Origin: Candidatus Poribacteria bacterium
Lineage (GTDB): Bacteria; Poribacteria; WGA-4E; WGA-3G
NCBI GenBank assembly: GCA_958295945.1
Contig: OY282386.1
Location: 4,086,204 to 4,150,203, forward strand
Length of the DNA: 64,000 bases
Direction: 5' to 3'
The translations under genes were made by a program, and so were the position numbers. Positions 10,481-19,958 of the stretch are shown piece by piece (the first letter of the stretch is position 1; the number at the start of each line of letters is the position of its first letter). The notes under the pieces were generated by a model. The model had not been told where the DNA came from and searched no databases. It saw only the letters and a list, made by a program, of their open reading frames with translations.

Positions 10481-11565
10481 TAATAATTACTCGCTAATTG
10501 TGCTGCTGCTACTAATGCAGCGATAAGGCTTTTTTCACTTGCTATACCTTGTCCCGCGATGTCAAACGCTGTGCCGTGGTCAACGCTTGTGCGGATGATT
10601 GGCAACCCTAATGTTATATTCACAATCTGTCCAAATCCGATCAACTTAATTGGTATATTGCCTTGATCATGATACATTGCAACGACAGCGTCCCATTTTC
10701 CCATTATTGCTTTTTTGAATAATGTATCCGCTGGTAAAGGACCTTCTACTTGTAATCCTGTCGTTCGTGCTTGATTAATTGCTGGTGTGAGATATGTCTG
10801 TTCTTCTTTTCCGAACATACCTTCTTCCCCCGCGTGTGGATTCAAACCTGCAACAACTAATCGAGGGTTGGCAATACCGAATTGGATCAATGCGTCATGA
10901 GTTATTTGAATAACATCTATAATTCTTTCCACTGATAACTGTTGTGGGACCTCAGAAATCGGAATGTGACTTGTTACAAATGTAACCGTAAGATCATCTA
11001 CTGTATTAGTAGTTATAGAACCGTTTTTCTTCTCTTTTCTTGTGTCACTATTGAATTCATCATCAAATTGGTTCGGAACGTTCCATGTTTTGAGCATCAT
11101 AACAGATTTTTCCGATTTTGTAAAGTCTGCCAGCATTTCAGTGTGTCCGGGGAATTGCGAACCCGCGCGTTGAATCGCAGCCTTACAAATTGGTGCGGTA
11201 GCGATAGCATCAAGTGCACCGTCCATGGTGAGTTTCACAGCAGTCTCGATTGCCTGTATAGCTGCAGCACCGCATTGAGGATCTATTTTTCCAAACGAAA
11301 TATCTTCAGGAACTAACGTACTTACATCAAGCACATCAATCCTGCCGTGCGATGTTGTAATGTGTTTTGGGGACTGGATAAGCGAAACTTGGAGAGAAAT
11401 GTCTTTTGGTGAAATCAGTTTTAGAGTGTTCTGAATTATAGCAGCACTACCGATGACAATCGGATGACATATCTGGTAGACGTTTTTGTTAGAAAGGGTT
11501 TTAACGATAATTTCGGGACCGATGCCGGCAGCATCTCCCATGGTTATCCCGATGCGTGGCAACAT
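10480..11565 (-). CDS. pdxA: 4-hydroxythreonine-4-phosphate dehydrogenase
   Basis: NAD-dependent, metal-using dehydrogenase of DXP-dependent pyridoxal 5'-phosphate synthesis. Family hallmarks are the N-terminus PRIGITMGDAAGIGPEI, the metal-site region PGHTEMLADFT, GLNPHAGEEGMFGKEE, GPLPADTLF, AMYHDQGNIPIKL and RTSVDHGTAFDIAG. At 361 residues it is about 30 longer than usual. The excess lies near residues 158-190, a charged, Asn/Lys-rich insert between VMMLKTWNVP and DDLTVTFVTSH. It follows the S4-domain gene by 45 bp and overlaps the C25 peptidase start by one base. No other PLP-pathway gene is in the window. Confidence 0.93.
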   Translation of the reverse strand: MLPRIGITMGDAAGIGPEIIVKTLSNKNVYQICHPIVIGSAAIIQNTLKLISPKDISLQVSLIQSPKHITTSHGRIDVLDVSTLVPEDISFGKIDPQCGAAAIQAIETAVKLTMDGALDAIATAPICKAAIQRAGSQFPGHTEMLADFTKSEKSVMMLKTWNVPNQFDDEFNSDTRKEKKNGSITTNTVDDLTVTFVTSHIPISEVPQQLSVERIIDVIQITHDALIQFGIANPRLVVAGLNPHAGEEGMFGKEEQTYLTPAINQARTTGLQVEGPLPADTLFKKAIMGKWDAVVAMYHDQGNIPIKLIGFGQIVNITLGLPIIRTSVDHGTAFDIAGQGIASEKSLIAALVAAAQLASNY

Positions 11566-11610
11566 GTTGATTTCTTAGGGTAGATAATTCTTTACAATAT
11601 CTATATGTTC

Positions 11611-11874
11611 TTAATCAATAAGGCGATACAGTGTAGTAGCACGGGTTTTAGACACATTACCTGTGGGCACTTCAAGAATCTCATAAGTCAATTCCTGAGT
11701 GTCTTCAGTAGGCAAACGATCAGAAATGATAGTAATCCGGTCCCCGACATTGACAGTTTTGCCTGCTTTTGCAGGATGGTTGTTGAGCAGAACGTTACCA
11801 CGACTACACAACGCATTTGCAGCATTACGTCTCTTAACAAGCCGTGAAAGTTGTAAAAATTTGTCTACTCGCAT
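11611..11874 (-). CDS. Small S4-domain RNA-binding protein (RqcP/Hsp15-like)
   Basis: An 87-residue protein made almost wholly of an S4 RNA-binding domain: MRVDKFLQLSRLVKRRNAAN, then GNVLLNNHPAKAGKTVNVGD. Such stand-alone S4 proteins (RqcP/YabO, Hsp15) bind ribosomes or peptidyl-tRNA-carrying 50S subunits in ribosome rescue and quality control. Placement between lon and pdxA, in an operon with trigger factor, ClpP, ClpX and Lon, fits a proteostasis role. I chose the ATG at 11874 because the family starts M-R-x-D-K. An in-frame TTG five codons upstream is possible. Neither start has a strong Shine-Dalgarno. Confidence 0.8.
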   Translation of the reverse strand: MRVDKFLQLSRLVKRRNAANALCSRGNVLLNNHPAKAGKTVNVGDRITIISDRLPTEDTQELTYEILEVPTGNVSKTRATTLYRLID

Positions 11875-11920
11875 GTCAGTTTCAACCAAGATTTAATTTA
11901 CAAACAAAAACATATTAGTT

Positions 11921-14428
11921 TCAAGTTTGTCCTATTGTGTCCGGGTTTTGCAGCGTTGTTTCCTCTACGGTAGGTGTAATTCCTTCTTGTTCAGTTTCAG
12001 GCGCATCATCCGTTTCTTTTATCAATGCCAATTCAAGCACTTCGGTAATATCGCTAACCTGATGCCATCTGATGTTCTCACGTATCTCATCTGGGATGTC
12101 TGCAAGGTCTTTCTCATTGTCTTGCGGCATGATGATGTCAACGATCCCGTTACGATATGCAGCGAGTGCTTTTTCTTTTAGTCCACCGATAGGAAGGACA
12201 TGCCCACGGAGGGTGATTTCTCCTGTCATGGCAACATCTTTGCGAACTTTCTTCCCAGTGATTGCACTGAGAATCGCTGTAGCAACGGTGATACCTGCTG
12301 AAGGACCATCTTTCGGTACTGCCCCTTCAGGAATATGGATATGGATATCATTTTTCTCAAAAGTATCTTTGGTTATATCAAAGTGTTCAGCTCTTGATCG
12401 GAGATACGCCACAGCAGTTTGCACGGATTCTCGCATCACATCTTGGAGTTGACCTGTCATATCCAATTTGCCTTCTCCCGGCATAAGTGATGCTTCAACG
12501 GAAACGATATCTCCAGCAACTTGTGTCCAGACCATTCCTGTTGAGACACCAACTTCGTCTTGTTCTTGCGCTTTAGTCCGTACCCACTTTGGCGGACCGA
12601 GGTAGTCACTTATATTCAGCGTATTGACTTTAACTTTCAGATCCGGTGTGTCGTCTGTTACGATCTGCTTTGCGATTTTTCTACAGACGCTGGTGATACT
12701 ACGTTCAAGGCTTCGCACACCTGCTTCACGCGTATATTTGTGGATTATATCAAATATGGCAGAATCCTCAAACGTTATATTATCTTCCTTTAGTCCATGG
12801 CTATTCAACTGCTTCGGAATTAGACCGTTAGGATGGAAAGTCGCTATTTTGTGTTTCTCAAAATCGGTATATCCCGGTAGTTCAATGACTTCCATTCTGT
12901 CTTCAAGAGCAGGCGGTATCGTGATACGCGTATTCGCTGTTGTTACGAACATGACATCCGAGAGATCAAACTCAACATCCAGATAGTGATCTCTGAAGGT
13001 TTCATTCTGTTCAGGATCAAGCACTTCAAGGAGTGCTGATGCGGGGTCACCACGCCAATCGGAACTCAACTTATCAATCTCATCAAGCAGGAAAAGCGGA
13101 TTTTTCGTCTTGACATCGCGCAACCCTTGTATGATACGTCCAGGAATAGCCCCAATATATGTTCGTCTGTGTCCACGAATTTCTGCTTCATCACGCACAC
13201 CACCGAGAGACATTCGAACGAATTTTCTACCAGTCGCACGTGCTATCGACTTACCTAATGATGTTTTTCCGACACCCGGTGGTCCGACTAAACAGAGAAT
13301 AGGGCCTTTTAACTTCTCAACCAATTTTAAGACAGCAAGGTATTCCAAGACATTCGTTTTAGGTTTATCCAACCCGTAATGGTCTTCGTTCAGAATCTTT
13401 TCGGCGTTATCAAGTTCAATGGTATTCTCTGTGCGTTCTTTCCACGGCACTGCAAGAAGCCAATCAACATAATTACGAATCACCCCGGACTCCGCAGACA
13501 TAAGGGGTATTTGGGCAAGTCTACTGAGTTCCTTGAGTGCTTTCGTTTCAGCTTCTTCAGTCATTCCAGCATTTTTGACCTGCTCACGTAGGTCATCAAT
13601 ATCATCAATTTCTTCTTCTCGTCCAAGCTCTTTCTGAATTGCTTTCATCTTTTCCTGCAGAATGTATTCGCGATGAGATTTCCTGACAGACTCGCCTACC
13701 TTATTCTCAATTTCCTCTTCTAAGTCAAATAGATCAAGTTCTGTTTCAAGAAGAGCAACAACATAATTGAGTCGTTTGATAGGATTCAGTTCCTCAAGTA
13801 TTTCCTGCCGTTTATCAGGTGGAGGAAATTTATTTTCTGTATATTGTGAAATATAACGCGTAATATTATCTGCAACAATTCCAGGTTCTACAATATCGCG
13901 TATGTGTCTTTCTATGTCAGGTATAATACGTTTTGAGAGCGATTTTATATAACCACGAAAAATCTTCTTCGCCTCATCAATTTGAGTCTTAGAAACGTCT
14001 GCCACCCCGGTGAGTTCGGAAACGATTTTGACTGTTGCTGTTAAGTAACCTTCATCCTGTGTGCATTGAGCGACAATTGCACGCGAAGTTGTCTCTATTG
14101 CAATACGAATCGTTCCGTTCCCTGGGTCATGATCTTGTATAATATTCGCTACGATTCCGACGGTGTGTAGGTCGGCGGGTTTAGGTTCTACATCTTTCTC
14201 AAGTTCAGTTTCTTGATGCAGGAGCAAGACCTTCCAATTTGATTTGAGTGCCGCCTGTGCGGCAAGAACCCCCATTTTTCGCTGGATGGTCAACGGAGTC
14301 CAATCCACCAACCTATTATCAAGGAATGCTTTAGTTTTTGGGAAAAAAGTATCAAAATGCGGTGGTAAAGCGATAACAGGTAACAAAACAGTCGATTCGC
14401 TTTCATGTCTGACAGGCTCTTGACTCAT
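11921..14428 (-). CDS. lon: ATP-dependent protease Lon
   Basis: Cytoplasmic AAA+ serine protease that degrades misfolded and regulatory proteins. The 835-residue protein has the N-terminal substrate domain (PVIALPPHFDTFFPKT...), a coiled linker, the AAA+ module with Walker A GPPGVGKT and Walker B FLLDEIDK, and a C-terminal protease domain. The catalytic dyad is Ser710 in PKDGPSAG and Lys753 in GGLKEKALAA. The tail after about residue 810 is acidic and family-variable. An AAGGAG Shine-Dalgarno lies just upstream of the ATG. It sits 11 bp downstream of clpX. It ends in TGA, which shows that TGA is a normal stop in this genome. Confidence 0.96.
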   Translation of the reverse strand: MSQEPVRHESESTVLLPVIALPPHFDTFFPKTKAFLDNRLVDWTPLTIQRKMGVLAAQAALKSNWKVLLLHQETELEKDVEPKPADLHTVGIVANIIQDHDPGNGTIRIAIETTSRAIVAQCTQDEGYLTATVKIVSELTGVADVSKTQIDEAKKIFRGYIKSLSKRIIPDIERHIRDIVEPGIVADNITRYISQYTENKFPPPDKRQEILEELNPIKRLNYVVALLETELDLFDLEEEIENKVGESVRKSHREYILQEKMKAIQKELGREEEIDDIDDLREQVKNAGMTEEAETKALKELSRLAQIPLMSAESGVIRNYVDWLLAVPWKERTENTIELDNAEKILNEDHYGLDKPKTNVLEYLAVLKLVEKLKGPILCLVGPPGVGKTSLGKSIARATGRKFVRMSLGGVRDEAEIRGHRRTYIGAIPGRIIQGLRDVKTKNPLFLLDEIDKLSSDWRGDPASALLEVLDPEQNETFRDHYLDVEFDLSDVMFVTTANTRITIPPALEDRMEVIELPGYTDFEKHKIATFHPNGLIPKQLNSHGLKEDNITFEDSAIFDIIHKYTREAGVRSLERSITSVCRKIAKQIVTDDTPDLKVKVNTLNISDYLGPPKWVRTKAQEQDEVGVSTGMVWTQVAGDIVSVEASLMPGEGKLDMTGQLQDVMRESVQTAVAYLRSRAEHFDITKDTFEKNDIHIHIPEGAVPKDGPSAGITVATAILSAITGKKVRKDVAMTGEITLRGHVLPIGGLKEKALAAYRNGIVDIIMPQDNEKDLADIPDEIRENIRWHQVSDITEVLELALIKETDDAPETEQEGITPTVEETTLQNPDTIGQT

Positions 14429-14439
14429 AATTTGCTCCT

Positions 14440-15729
14440 TTATGCGGTTTTGAGTTCTTCAGACGAAGTTTCAACTAATTCAGGAGGACTTTTACCTAAA
14501 ACACTATCTTTGGTAATCTGACATGTTTGGACTTCGGAAAGTGAAGGTATCCGATACATCGTCTCCATCATGATTTTTTCCATGACAGCACGTAATCCAC
14601 GTGCACCAGTTTCGCGTTCAATCACCTGATGGGCAATCGCTGAGAGCGCATCATCGGTCACATCAAACTGCACACCTTCATAGGCTAAAAGTTGCTGATA
14701 TTGTTTAACAATTGCGTTTTTCGGTTCGGTGAGAATCCTAACAAGTGCAGACTCATCAAGTTCTTGGAGAACGGCTACTACAGGGAGTCGACCAATAAGT
14801 TCGGGGATGAACCCATATTTTATCAGATCCTTAGCGGTGGACTGTTCAAGTATTTCGTGAATTCTCTGTTGTTGTTTAGATTGGATGGTTGATCCAAAAC
14901 CGATGCTCTGTTTTCCAAGACGATTTTTGATAAGATTCTCTAAACCAATAAAAGTACCACCACAAATAAAAAGGACATTTTTGGTGTCAACTTCTAACAT
15001 CTCCTGATGCGGGTGTTTTCTTCCACCTCGTGGTGGAACACTGGCAACGGTGCCTTCTAATATCTTGAGAAGTGCTTGCTGTACCCCTTCACCTGAAACA
15101 TCACGAGTTATTGATGGGTTTTCGGATTTGCGTGTGATTTTGTCAATTTCGTCTATATAAATAATACCGGTTTGAGCACGCTTAATATTTCCATCCGCTG
15201 CTTGAACGAGTTTCAAAATTATGTTCTCTACGTCTTCACCAACATAACCGGCTTCCGTAACGGTTGTTGCATCTGCAATTGCAAGAGGCACATTCAACAC
15301 TTTGGCAAGCGTTTGGGCAAGCAATGTTTTACCGGTACCAGTTGGTCCGATTAACAAGATATTACTTTTATCTAACTCAACATCATTTGCCTTATCATGC
15401 TGCAAGCGTTTATAGTGTGTGTAAACGGCAACTGAAAGGATTTTTTTAGCATGTTCTTGTCCAATAACGTATTCGTCAAGCTTTGCCTTAATCTCTGATG
15501 GTTCAAGTAGTAAGACCGGAGGTTCAATGTCTTCCTCTTTTGGTTCATCAACATCGGGAGGTTGTTCAGGTAAATCTACAGCGGGATTCCCTTTTGCGAG
15601 TATCCTATTACATTCATTGACGCATACATCGCATATCATTGCTTCCGCCCCCTGAAGGAGTTCAGACACTTGATTGCGCTCTCTATTACAGAATGAACAA
15701 AACATTCTGTTATCAATTGATTCTGACAT
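14440..15729 (-). CDS. clpX: ATP-dependent Clp protease ATP-binding subunit ClpX
   Basis: Hexameric unfoldase that feeds substrates to ClpP. The N-terminal zinc-binding domain reads CSFCNRE...CDVCVNEC. The AAA+ core has Walker A GPTGTGKT, the pore motif GYVGED and Walker [10 protein letters not shown]. The ClpP-docking loop appears as [25 protein letters not shown] marks the C-terminal subdomain. The reading frame stays open for 27 further codons upstream, but GGAGG lies 6 nt before the ATG at 15729, giving a 429-residue protein starting [14 protein letters not shown], which matches the family's usual length. It lies 90 bp downstream of clpP. Confidence 0.96.
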   Translation of the reverse strand: MSESIDNRMFCSFCNRERNQVSELLQGAEAMICDVCVNECNRILAKGNPAVDLPEQPPDVDEPKEEDIEPPVLLLEPSEIKAKLDEYVIGQEHAKKILSVAVYTHYKRLQHDKANDVELDKSNILLIGPTGTGKTLLAQTLAKVLNVPLAIADATTVTEAGYVGEDVENIILKLVQAADGNIKRAQTGIIYIDEIDKITRKSENPSITRDVSGEGVQQALLKILEGTVASVPPRGGRKHPHQEMLEVDTKNVLFICGGTFIGLENLIKNRLGKQSIGFGSTIQSKQQQRIHEILEQSTAKDLIKYGFIPELIGRLPVVAVLQELDESALVRILTEPKNAIVKQYQQLLAYEGVQFDVTDDALSAIAHQVIERETGARGLRAVMEKIMMETMYRIPSLSEVQTCQITKDSVLGKSPPELVETSSEELKTA

Positions 15730-15819
15730 GCTATCCTCCGACTTCTTCCCGATAATCCGTGTTAAAAAAGTTAGCATGTACTTCCTTATTTGAAGTGTAA
15801 AACATACCACTTTTTATTT

Positions 15820-16410
15820 TTACTGACGATGTGTTACAACAGTATCAACAATACCGTATTCCAGTGCCTCTGATGCAGTCATATAAAAATCTCGGTCAGC
15901 ATCCGTCTCTATTTTTTTTAAACTTTGTCCCGTATGTTGTGATAAAAGCGTGTAAAGCCGTTCTCGTTCACGCAATATTTCATTTGCATGGATACTGATG
16001 TCCGTTGCTTGACCGCCAATTCCACCCGCCATGGGTTGATGAATTAGTGCTTTTGAATGGGGCAAGGCGTACCTTTTACCTGGGGTTCCAGCAGCCAATA
16101 AAACTGCCCCCATGCTGTAAGCACGTCCTAAACACCATGTCTGAACATCCGCCTTGATATACTGCATTGTGTCGTATATGGCTAAACCTGCTGAAACAGA
16201 CCCACCCGGTGTATTCAGATATAGTATAATATCCGCATCCGGGTCTTTCCCTTCAAGAAAAAGCATCTGGGCTGTAACCAAATTGGCAACAGTGTCATCC
16301 TCTATGGGAGCTCCGATCATAATAATTCGGTCTTCAAGCAACCGAGAATATATGTCATAAGACCTTTCGCCTCGATTTGTTTGTTCAACAACAAAGGGTA
16401 CAAGATTCAT
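15820..16410 (-). CDS. clpP: ATP-dependent Clp protease proteolytic subunit ClpP
   Basis: A 196-residue serine peptidase that forms the barrel chamber of ClpXP. Catalytic triad by alignment to the family: Ser99 ([11 protein letters not shown]), His124 ([11 protein letters not shown]) and Asp174 (ADRDFYM). [15 protein letters not shown] and [10 protein letters not shown] are also diagnostic. No propeptide is apparent. The start has no strong Shine-Dalgarno, but the next ATG would remove conserved sequence. It lies 150 bp downstream of tig, enough room for an internal promoter, though I see no convincing one. Confidence 0.96.
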   Translation of the reverse strand: MNLVPFVVEQTNRGERSYDIYSRLLEDRIIMIGAPIEDDTVANLVTAQMLFLEGKDPDADIILYLNTPGGSVSAGLAIYDTMQYIKADVQTWCLGRAYSMGAVLLAAGTPGKRYALPHSKALIHQPMAGGIGGQATDISIHANEILRERERLYTLLSQHTGQSLKKIETDADRDFYMTASEALEYGIVDTVVTHRQ

Positions 16411-16561
16411 TCTGTTTTACTCAACCTTAGACTAAGAAGCATTCACATTGTAAGAAATAGGTGTTCGGACTACATCTGTTTTCAGTATTAGATATCTTAA
16501 AGCACAGCACTTTATTTTACAGTTGTTCTATCTAATGGAACTGTAACCAAGTTAGAATAAA

Positions 16562-17869
16562 CTAACCCGTGATAATTATACTCTTTTTTTCTGATGATTC
16601 CTGAATTAGAAAATCGTAAATCTTTTCATGCTGCAGTCCTATCCTCAATTCTTCCATTTTATTATTCGCCTTTAACAAATCGGCATATTTTTGTGCATCC
16701 CGATTCACTTGTTGTGCAGCACGTCGTATCTCCAACTCTAACTCATATTCAGTCACAAATATACTTTCAATATCAGCGATTTCTGCAAAAATCCAATTCT
16801 GTTTCGTCTGCTTAATCACATTCTTACGTAATTCTGATGGATAGGTCTCCATATTAATTCCTGCTTCTTCGGGTGTCTGCCGTTCTGCTATTAACTTTTT
16901 CTTTAAAGATTCAAGTGTTTCCTGAACATGCTTGTCAATCAATTCATCAGGAATCGTTATATTGGTCTTTTCAATAAGCTGCTCAAGTATATCTTCCTTT
17001 TGCCGCGCAATATGTAACATTCGTTCATTCTCAACCATTGTGTTCCAGATAACACCATGCATCTGATTATATGTTTCATAACCGAGATCCTTTGCAAACT
17101 CATCGTCAAGTGCAGGCAAGTGCATCACGGTAATTGCATGTAGCGAAACATCAAATGATGCTTTTTTCCCAGCAAGTATAGACACAGGGTGTGCTGCATC
17201 AAAATTAACCTCAATGATCTTCGTATCACCTACACCCATGCCTATAAGACCTGCAACCAAATCTGTGTGAATTTCTTCAGACGTTAAATCAATATCTATA
17301 TCTTGTCTTGATTCGCTTTCAAGTTCTTCACCATCAATACTACATATCCAATCTATACGCACACAATCTGTTACTGCAACAGGACGTTCTTCTTCAATCG
17401 GTTCAAAAGTCGCCGATTGTAGTTGTAAACGTTGAATATGCGCTTCAACATCCTCACGTGGAACATCAACTGAAGTCTTGTCAATTACAATCTCATCATA
17501 ATCAGGAAGTGTAATATCCGGTTTTACATTAACGGTAGCTGAGAATACAAGGGGTTGATTCTCAATGACTTTCATCTCTTCCAGTGGTGGATCAAAAGTC
17601 GGTTGGTCAAGAGGGATGAGATCTTCGTCAATCAGGGCATCTTCAAAGGCAGGCAAAACAAGTTGGTTTACAACTTCGCTATTAATATGGTCCGGGAAGC
17701 GAGATTTGATTATTGCTAAAGGAGCGCGTCCCTTTCTAAACCCCGGAAGTGATACATAACTCCGCAATACCTTGTACGCTTCTTGTAATTTTTCGTCTAC
17801 ATCTTCTGCAGAAACCTCAATCTTTAATCTGACTTGTGTGCTATCAAGCGTTTCAACATCAACTATCAA
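16562..17869 (-). CDS. tig: Trigger factor, ribosome-associated chaperone
   Basis: First chaperone to meet nascent chains, with peptidyl-prolyl isomerase activity. The 435 residues comprise an N-terminal ribosome-binding domain with the signature GFRKGRAPLAIIKSRF (near 43-58), a central FKBP-like domain (VTDCVRIDW ... GMGVGDTKIIEVNF) and a long helical C-terminal arm. The start appears to be TTG at 17869: AGGGAG lies 8 nt upstream, the protein then begins M-I-V-D-V-E-T like relatives, and no nearby ATG would preserve the first strand. It heads the operon with clpP, clpX, lon and four further genes. Confidence 0.93.
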   Translation of the reverse strand: MIVDVETLDSTQVRLKIEVSAEDVDEKLQEAYKVLRSYVSLPGFRKGRAPLAIIKSRFPDHINSEVVNQLVLPAFEDALIDEDLIPLDQPTFDPPLEEMKVIENQPLVFSATVNVKPDITLPDYDEIVIDKTSVDVPREDVEAHIQRLQLQSATFEPIEEERPVAVTDCVRIDWICSIDGEELESESRQDIDIDLTSEEIHTDLVAGLIGMGVGDTKIIEVNFDAAHPVSILAGKKASFDVSLHAITVMHLPALDDEFAKDLGYETYNQMHGVIWNTMVENERMLHIARQKEDILEQLIEKTNITIPDELIDKHVQETLESLKKKLIAERQTPEEAGINMETYPSELRKNVIKQTKQNWIFAEIADIESIFVTEYELELEIRRAAQQVNRDAQKYADLLKANNKMEELRIGLQHEKIYDFLIQESSEKKSIIITG

Positions 17870-18015
17870 GTTAGTATCTCCCTTTATCAGCTCACAATAA
17901 GATATGTCTTGTATGGTACATCAATTTCCTATATGGTTTGAGGCAAACAACGCAACCCAAGGGCAATAATGTTGGAGCATCACTTTTTACTTGCACCGTG
18001 TTGTTGTGATATAAG

Positions 18016-18101
18016 TGGGCGAGGAGGGACTTGAACCCTCACGAGGCATAACCCCAATAGATCCTAAGTCTATCCTGTCTACCAAATTCCAGCACCCGCC
18101 C
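18016..18101 (-). tRNA. tRNA-Leu (anticodon TAG)
   Basis: Minus strand. The acceptor stem is GGGCGGG with CTCGCCC, and the discriminator is A. Anticodon stem ATAGA/TCTAT encloses loop CTTAGGA. The long variable arm of class II tRNAs follows, then T-arm GAGGG/CCCTC with loop TTCAAGT. CCA is not encoded. Last of six tRNA genes in the cluster. Confidence 0.95.
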
Positions 18102-18181
18102 TTTATCTGACACTCAAAGTAAAGTAGTCCACCTCTATAGAGAACTTACCATACGGGTATCTGTTCGTTAAATAGAACTGA

Positions 18182-18254
18182 TGCGCCGTGAAGGAATCGA
18201 ACCTTCAACCCTCTGATTAAGAGTCAGATGCTCTGCCAATTGAGCTAACGGCAC
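18182..18254 (-). tRNA. tRNA-Lys (anticodon CTT)
   Basis: Minus strand. Acceptor GTGCCGT pairs with ACGGCGC through one wobble. Anticodon stem TCTGA/TCAGA carries loop CTCTTAA. T-arm is GAAGG/CCTTC with TTCGATT. CCA is not encoded. Only one base separates it from the upstream tRNA-Arg(TCG). Confidence 0.95.
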
Positions 18255-18255
18255 C

Positions 18256-18328
18256 CGCGTCCGGAGGGACTCGAACCCCCAACTTATAGCTCCGAAGGCT
18301 ATTGCTCTATCCATTGAACTACGGACGC
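18256..18328 (-). tRNA. tRNA-Arg (anticodon TCG)
   Basis: Minus strand. Acceptor GCGTCCG/CGGACGC with discriminator G. Anticodon stem ATAGC/GCTAT, loop CTTCGGA. T-arm GGGGG/CCCTC-type with TTCGAGT. CCA is not encoded. Confidence 0.95.
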
Positions 18329-18336
18329 ATCTAAAA

Positions 18337-18409
18337 GGTGGATGATGGGGATTGAACCCACGGCCTCCTGATCCACAGTCAGGCGCTCTACCCCTGAGCT
18401 ACATCCACC
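18337..18409 (-). tRNA. tRNA-His (anticodon GTG)
   Basis: Minus strand. Acceptor GTGGATG/CATCCAC with an extra 5' G (position -1) facing a C discriminator, the identity mark of bacterial tRNA-His. Anticodon stem CCTGA/TCAGG, loop CTGTGGA. CCA is not encoded. Confidence 0.95.
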
Positions 18410-18419
18410 ACGTTCAATA

Positions 18420-18493
18420 CACGCCTAGCAGGACTCGAACCTGCAACCCACAGCTTAGAAGGCTGTTGCTCTATCCAATTGAGCTATAGGCGC
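18420..18493 (-). tRNA. tRNA-Arg (anticodon TCT)
   Basis: Minus strand. Acceptor GCGCCTA/TAGGCGT with discriminator G. Anticodon stem ACAGC/GCTGT, loop CTTCTAA. T-arm GCAGG/CCTGC with TTCGAGT. CCA is not encoded. Confidence 0.95.
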
Positions 18494-18502
18494 ATGTGGA
18501 AA

Positions 18503-18577
18503 TCGGGGTGAGAGGATTCGAACCTCCGACCTTCTGCTCCCAAAGCAGACGCGCTAGCCGGGCTGCGCTACACCCCG
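18503..18577 (-). tRNA. tRNA-Pro (anticodon TGG)
   Basis: Minus strand. Acceptor CGGGGTG/CACCCCG with discriminator A. Anticodon stem TCTGC/GCAGA, loop TTTGGGA. T-arm GGAGG/CCTCT-type with TTCGAAT. CCA is not encoded. First gene of the six-tRNA transcript. Confidence 0.95.
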
Positions 18578-18612
18578 ATAAGTAAAGACTTTATTTCAAA
18601 ATATGTGGTTAT

Positions 18613-18641
18613 ATTATAATACAAAACCTTTACTATTGCAA
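18613..18641 (-). promoter_or_regulatory. Predicted promoter of the tRNA cluster
   Basis: Minus-strand TTGCAA (18636-18641) and a perfect TATAAT (18613-18618) with 17 nt between them, ending 36 bp before the tRNA-Pro 5' end. The -35 hexamer is the same variant as at nrdJ. Confidence 0.7.
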
Positions 18642-18760
18642 ATTAATCGTCATATTCTCAGGGTTATTTCGTTTTCAATATTTTTGAAGATGTTCTACTA
18701 TTACGTTAATATTATATTTTACATTTTGCATCTGTCTTTAGTCCCGTATGAAGATTAATT

Positions 18761-18917
18761 TAACGTGAGTTTGATAAATAGTTATGACTTCCACATTGCC
18801 TCTTAAAGTCCCACTGATAAGGGGGATTTAGGGGGTTAAATCACTGAAATAGCGACTTTTTAACCCCCTTATCAAGGGGGAATGCGTCTGTCCTGTATAA
18901 TTATCAAACTCACGTTA
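18761..18917. mobile_element. MITE-like element, ACGTGAG family, with visible empty site
   Basis: Perfect terminal inverted repeats: TAACGTGAGTTTGATAA at the left and its complement at the right. The flanking direct repeat is ATT, extendable to 7 bp (TAATTTA) if the element is taken to start at ACGTGAG. Flanking DNA matches an uninterrupted copy at about 128-175 on the opposite strand, which confirms an insertion event. The interior holds a second inverted repeat (GGGGGTTAAA/TTTAACCCCC). No protein is encoded. Confidence 0.75.
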
Positions 18918-18981
18918 ATTTAGTAAACGGCAATCTTAATCACCCCGAAACTTGTCGGCACGCTTTGCTGAAGACTAAGAA

Positions 18982-19298
18982 ACGTGAGTTTGATATAAAG
19001 GTTAGAAAAACCGATACAATATATCACATTTATCGCAGATTTGATGACGGGCATGTTCTTGCACTCCAGTGGAGTGCTATGTCTATAGAAAATCCAAACA
19101 CAAAGTTCTTGCACTCCAGCGGAGTGCTATGTGTGATAATCTCACATACCGCTCCGCTGGAGCGGAAACACTGGTTCGGATGAATACTATAAACATATTG
19201 CTCCGCTGGAGCAAAGAAGGTGTTTTGGGTTACGTTGGAACTGCTTTTGTTCAATTGAATTCCCCTGATGAACCAATCTCTTATATTCGAACTCACGT
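18982..19298. mobile_element. ACGTGAG-family element carrying a four-hairpin array
   Basis: Bounded by ACGTGAGTTTGATATAA-type inverted ends, with TAAGAA repeated directly outside both ends. Inside are four palindromes: 19061-19077, 19111-19127, 19149-19165 and 19198-19214. The first two are followed by ATGT blocks and the last two are preceded by their complements, so the array is itself an inverted repeat. Reading frames here are by-products of the repeats. A reverse-oriented relative begins at 22670. Confidence 0.65.
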
Positions 19299-19522
19299 TA
19301 AGAAATAAATATCTATCTAATGTCTTATGCACATTCACCACGCGAAATTCATTGCACCTCCTACATTGTTGGAGTTGTTTTCAACCACGATTTATAAGAA
19401 GTGGCACTAAAATATGCAGATATCCTTTGTTTCTTCGTTCAATAATGTAATTTGATAATTAATATTCAGTTAGTAGCAACTTAGGTTAAAATAAAAGAAA
19501 TGTTGAAACAGTAAAAAAATAC

Positions 19523-19551
19523 TTGACTTAATTCATTTATTATGTTACAAT
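19523..19551 (+). promoter_or_regulatory. Promoter of repeat copy 1
   Basis: TTGACT (19523-19528) and TACAAT (19546-19551) with a 17-nt spacer. The corresponding place in copy 2 also has TTGACTTAA and a near-consensus -10, so the promoter is conserved between the copies. Confidence 0.65.
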
Positions 19552-19909
19552 ACATATCACATATATTTTATTTTTAAAGCAGTAAATCATGAAAACAAAA
19601 CATCAAAAGATAGTGAATATCTTACAAGTAATCTTTTCATTACATAGAAACACCTTACACATAAGTGAGAATTCACATATATTCAATATGAATGTCATTC
19701 ACGCATACGTCAAATCCTTATGCATCGCCCCACTTTTGACATTTAGATACATTCTACTCTGCATTCAAAAAATGCTGGACAAGTGTCATGCTCAGTCAAC
19801 CGATTTCACACGACAAAAGACGAATAGCGAAAATGTACAATTTAATTTTTTTCTGATTTTTTATAAATCCTTTACCAACCCTTATGAATACTAATCTGAA
19901 AGCACTAAA

Positions 19910-19958
19910 AAAAACTGTACAGATGTACGAAATAATGTCCAATTTCTGTACAGTTTTT
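19910..19958 (+). repeat. GTAC-rich hairpin of repeat copy 1
   Basis: A perfect 14-bp stem (AAAAACTGTACAGA with its complement) closes a 21-nt loop and ends in TTTTT, so it could terminate a plus-strand transcript. Copy 2 keeps the stem at 44303-44347. GTAC recurs within stem and loop, allowing an alternative inner pairing. Confidence 0.55.

Noticed and set aside
19061-19214. Palindrome array as a CRISPR
   Set aside because: Units alternate in orientation, arms differ between units, spacing is irregular, there are only four units, and no cas gene is near.
19589-19894. 101-codon frame as a protein gene, with the 141-codon frame at 44244-44669 as its paralogue
   Set aside because: Differences fall evenly over codon positions, the stops differ, and the longer frame runs through a conserved hairpin. 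I treat both as parts of a non-coding repeat.
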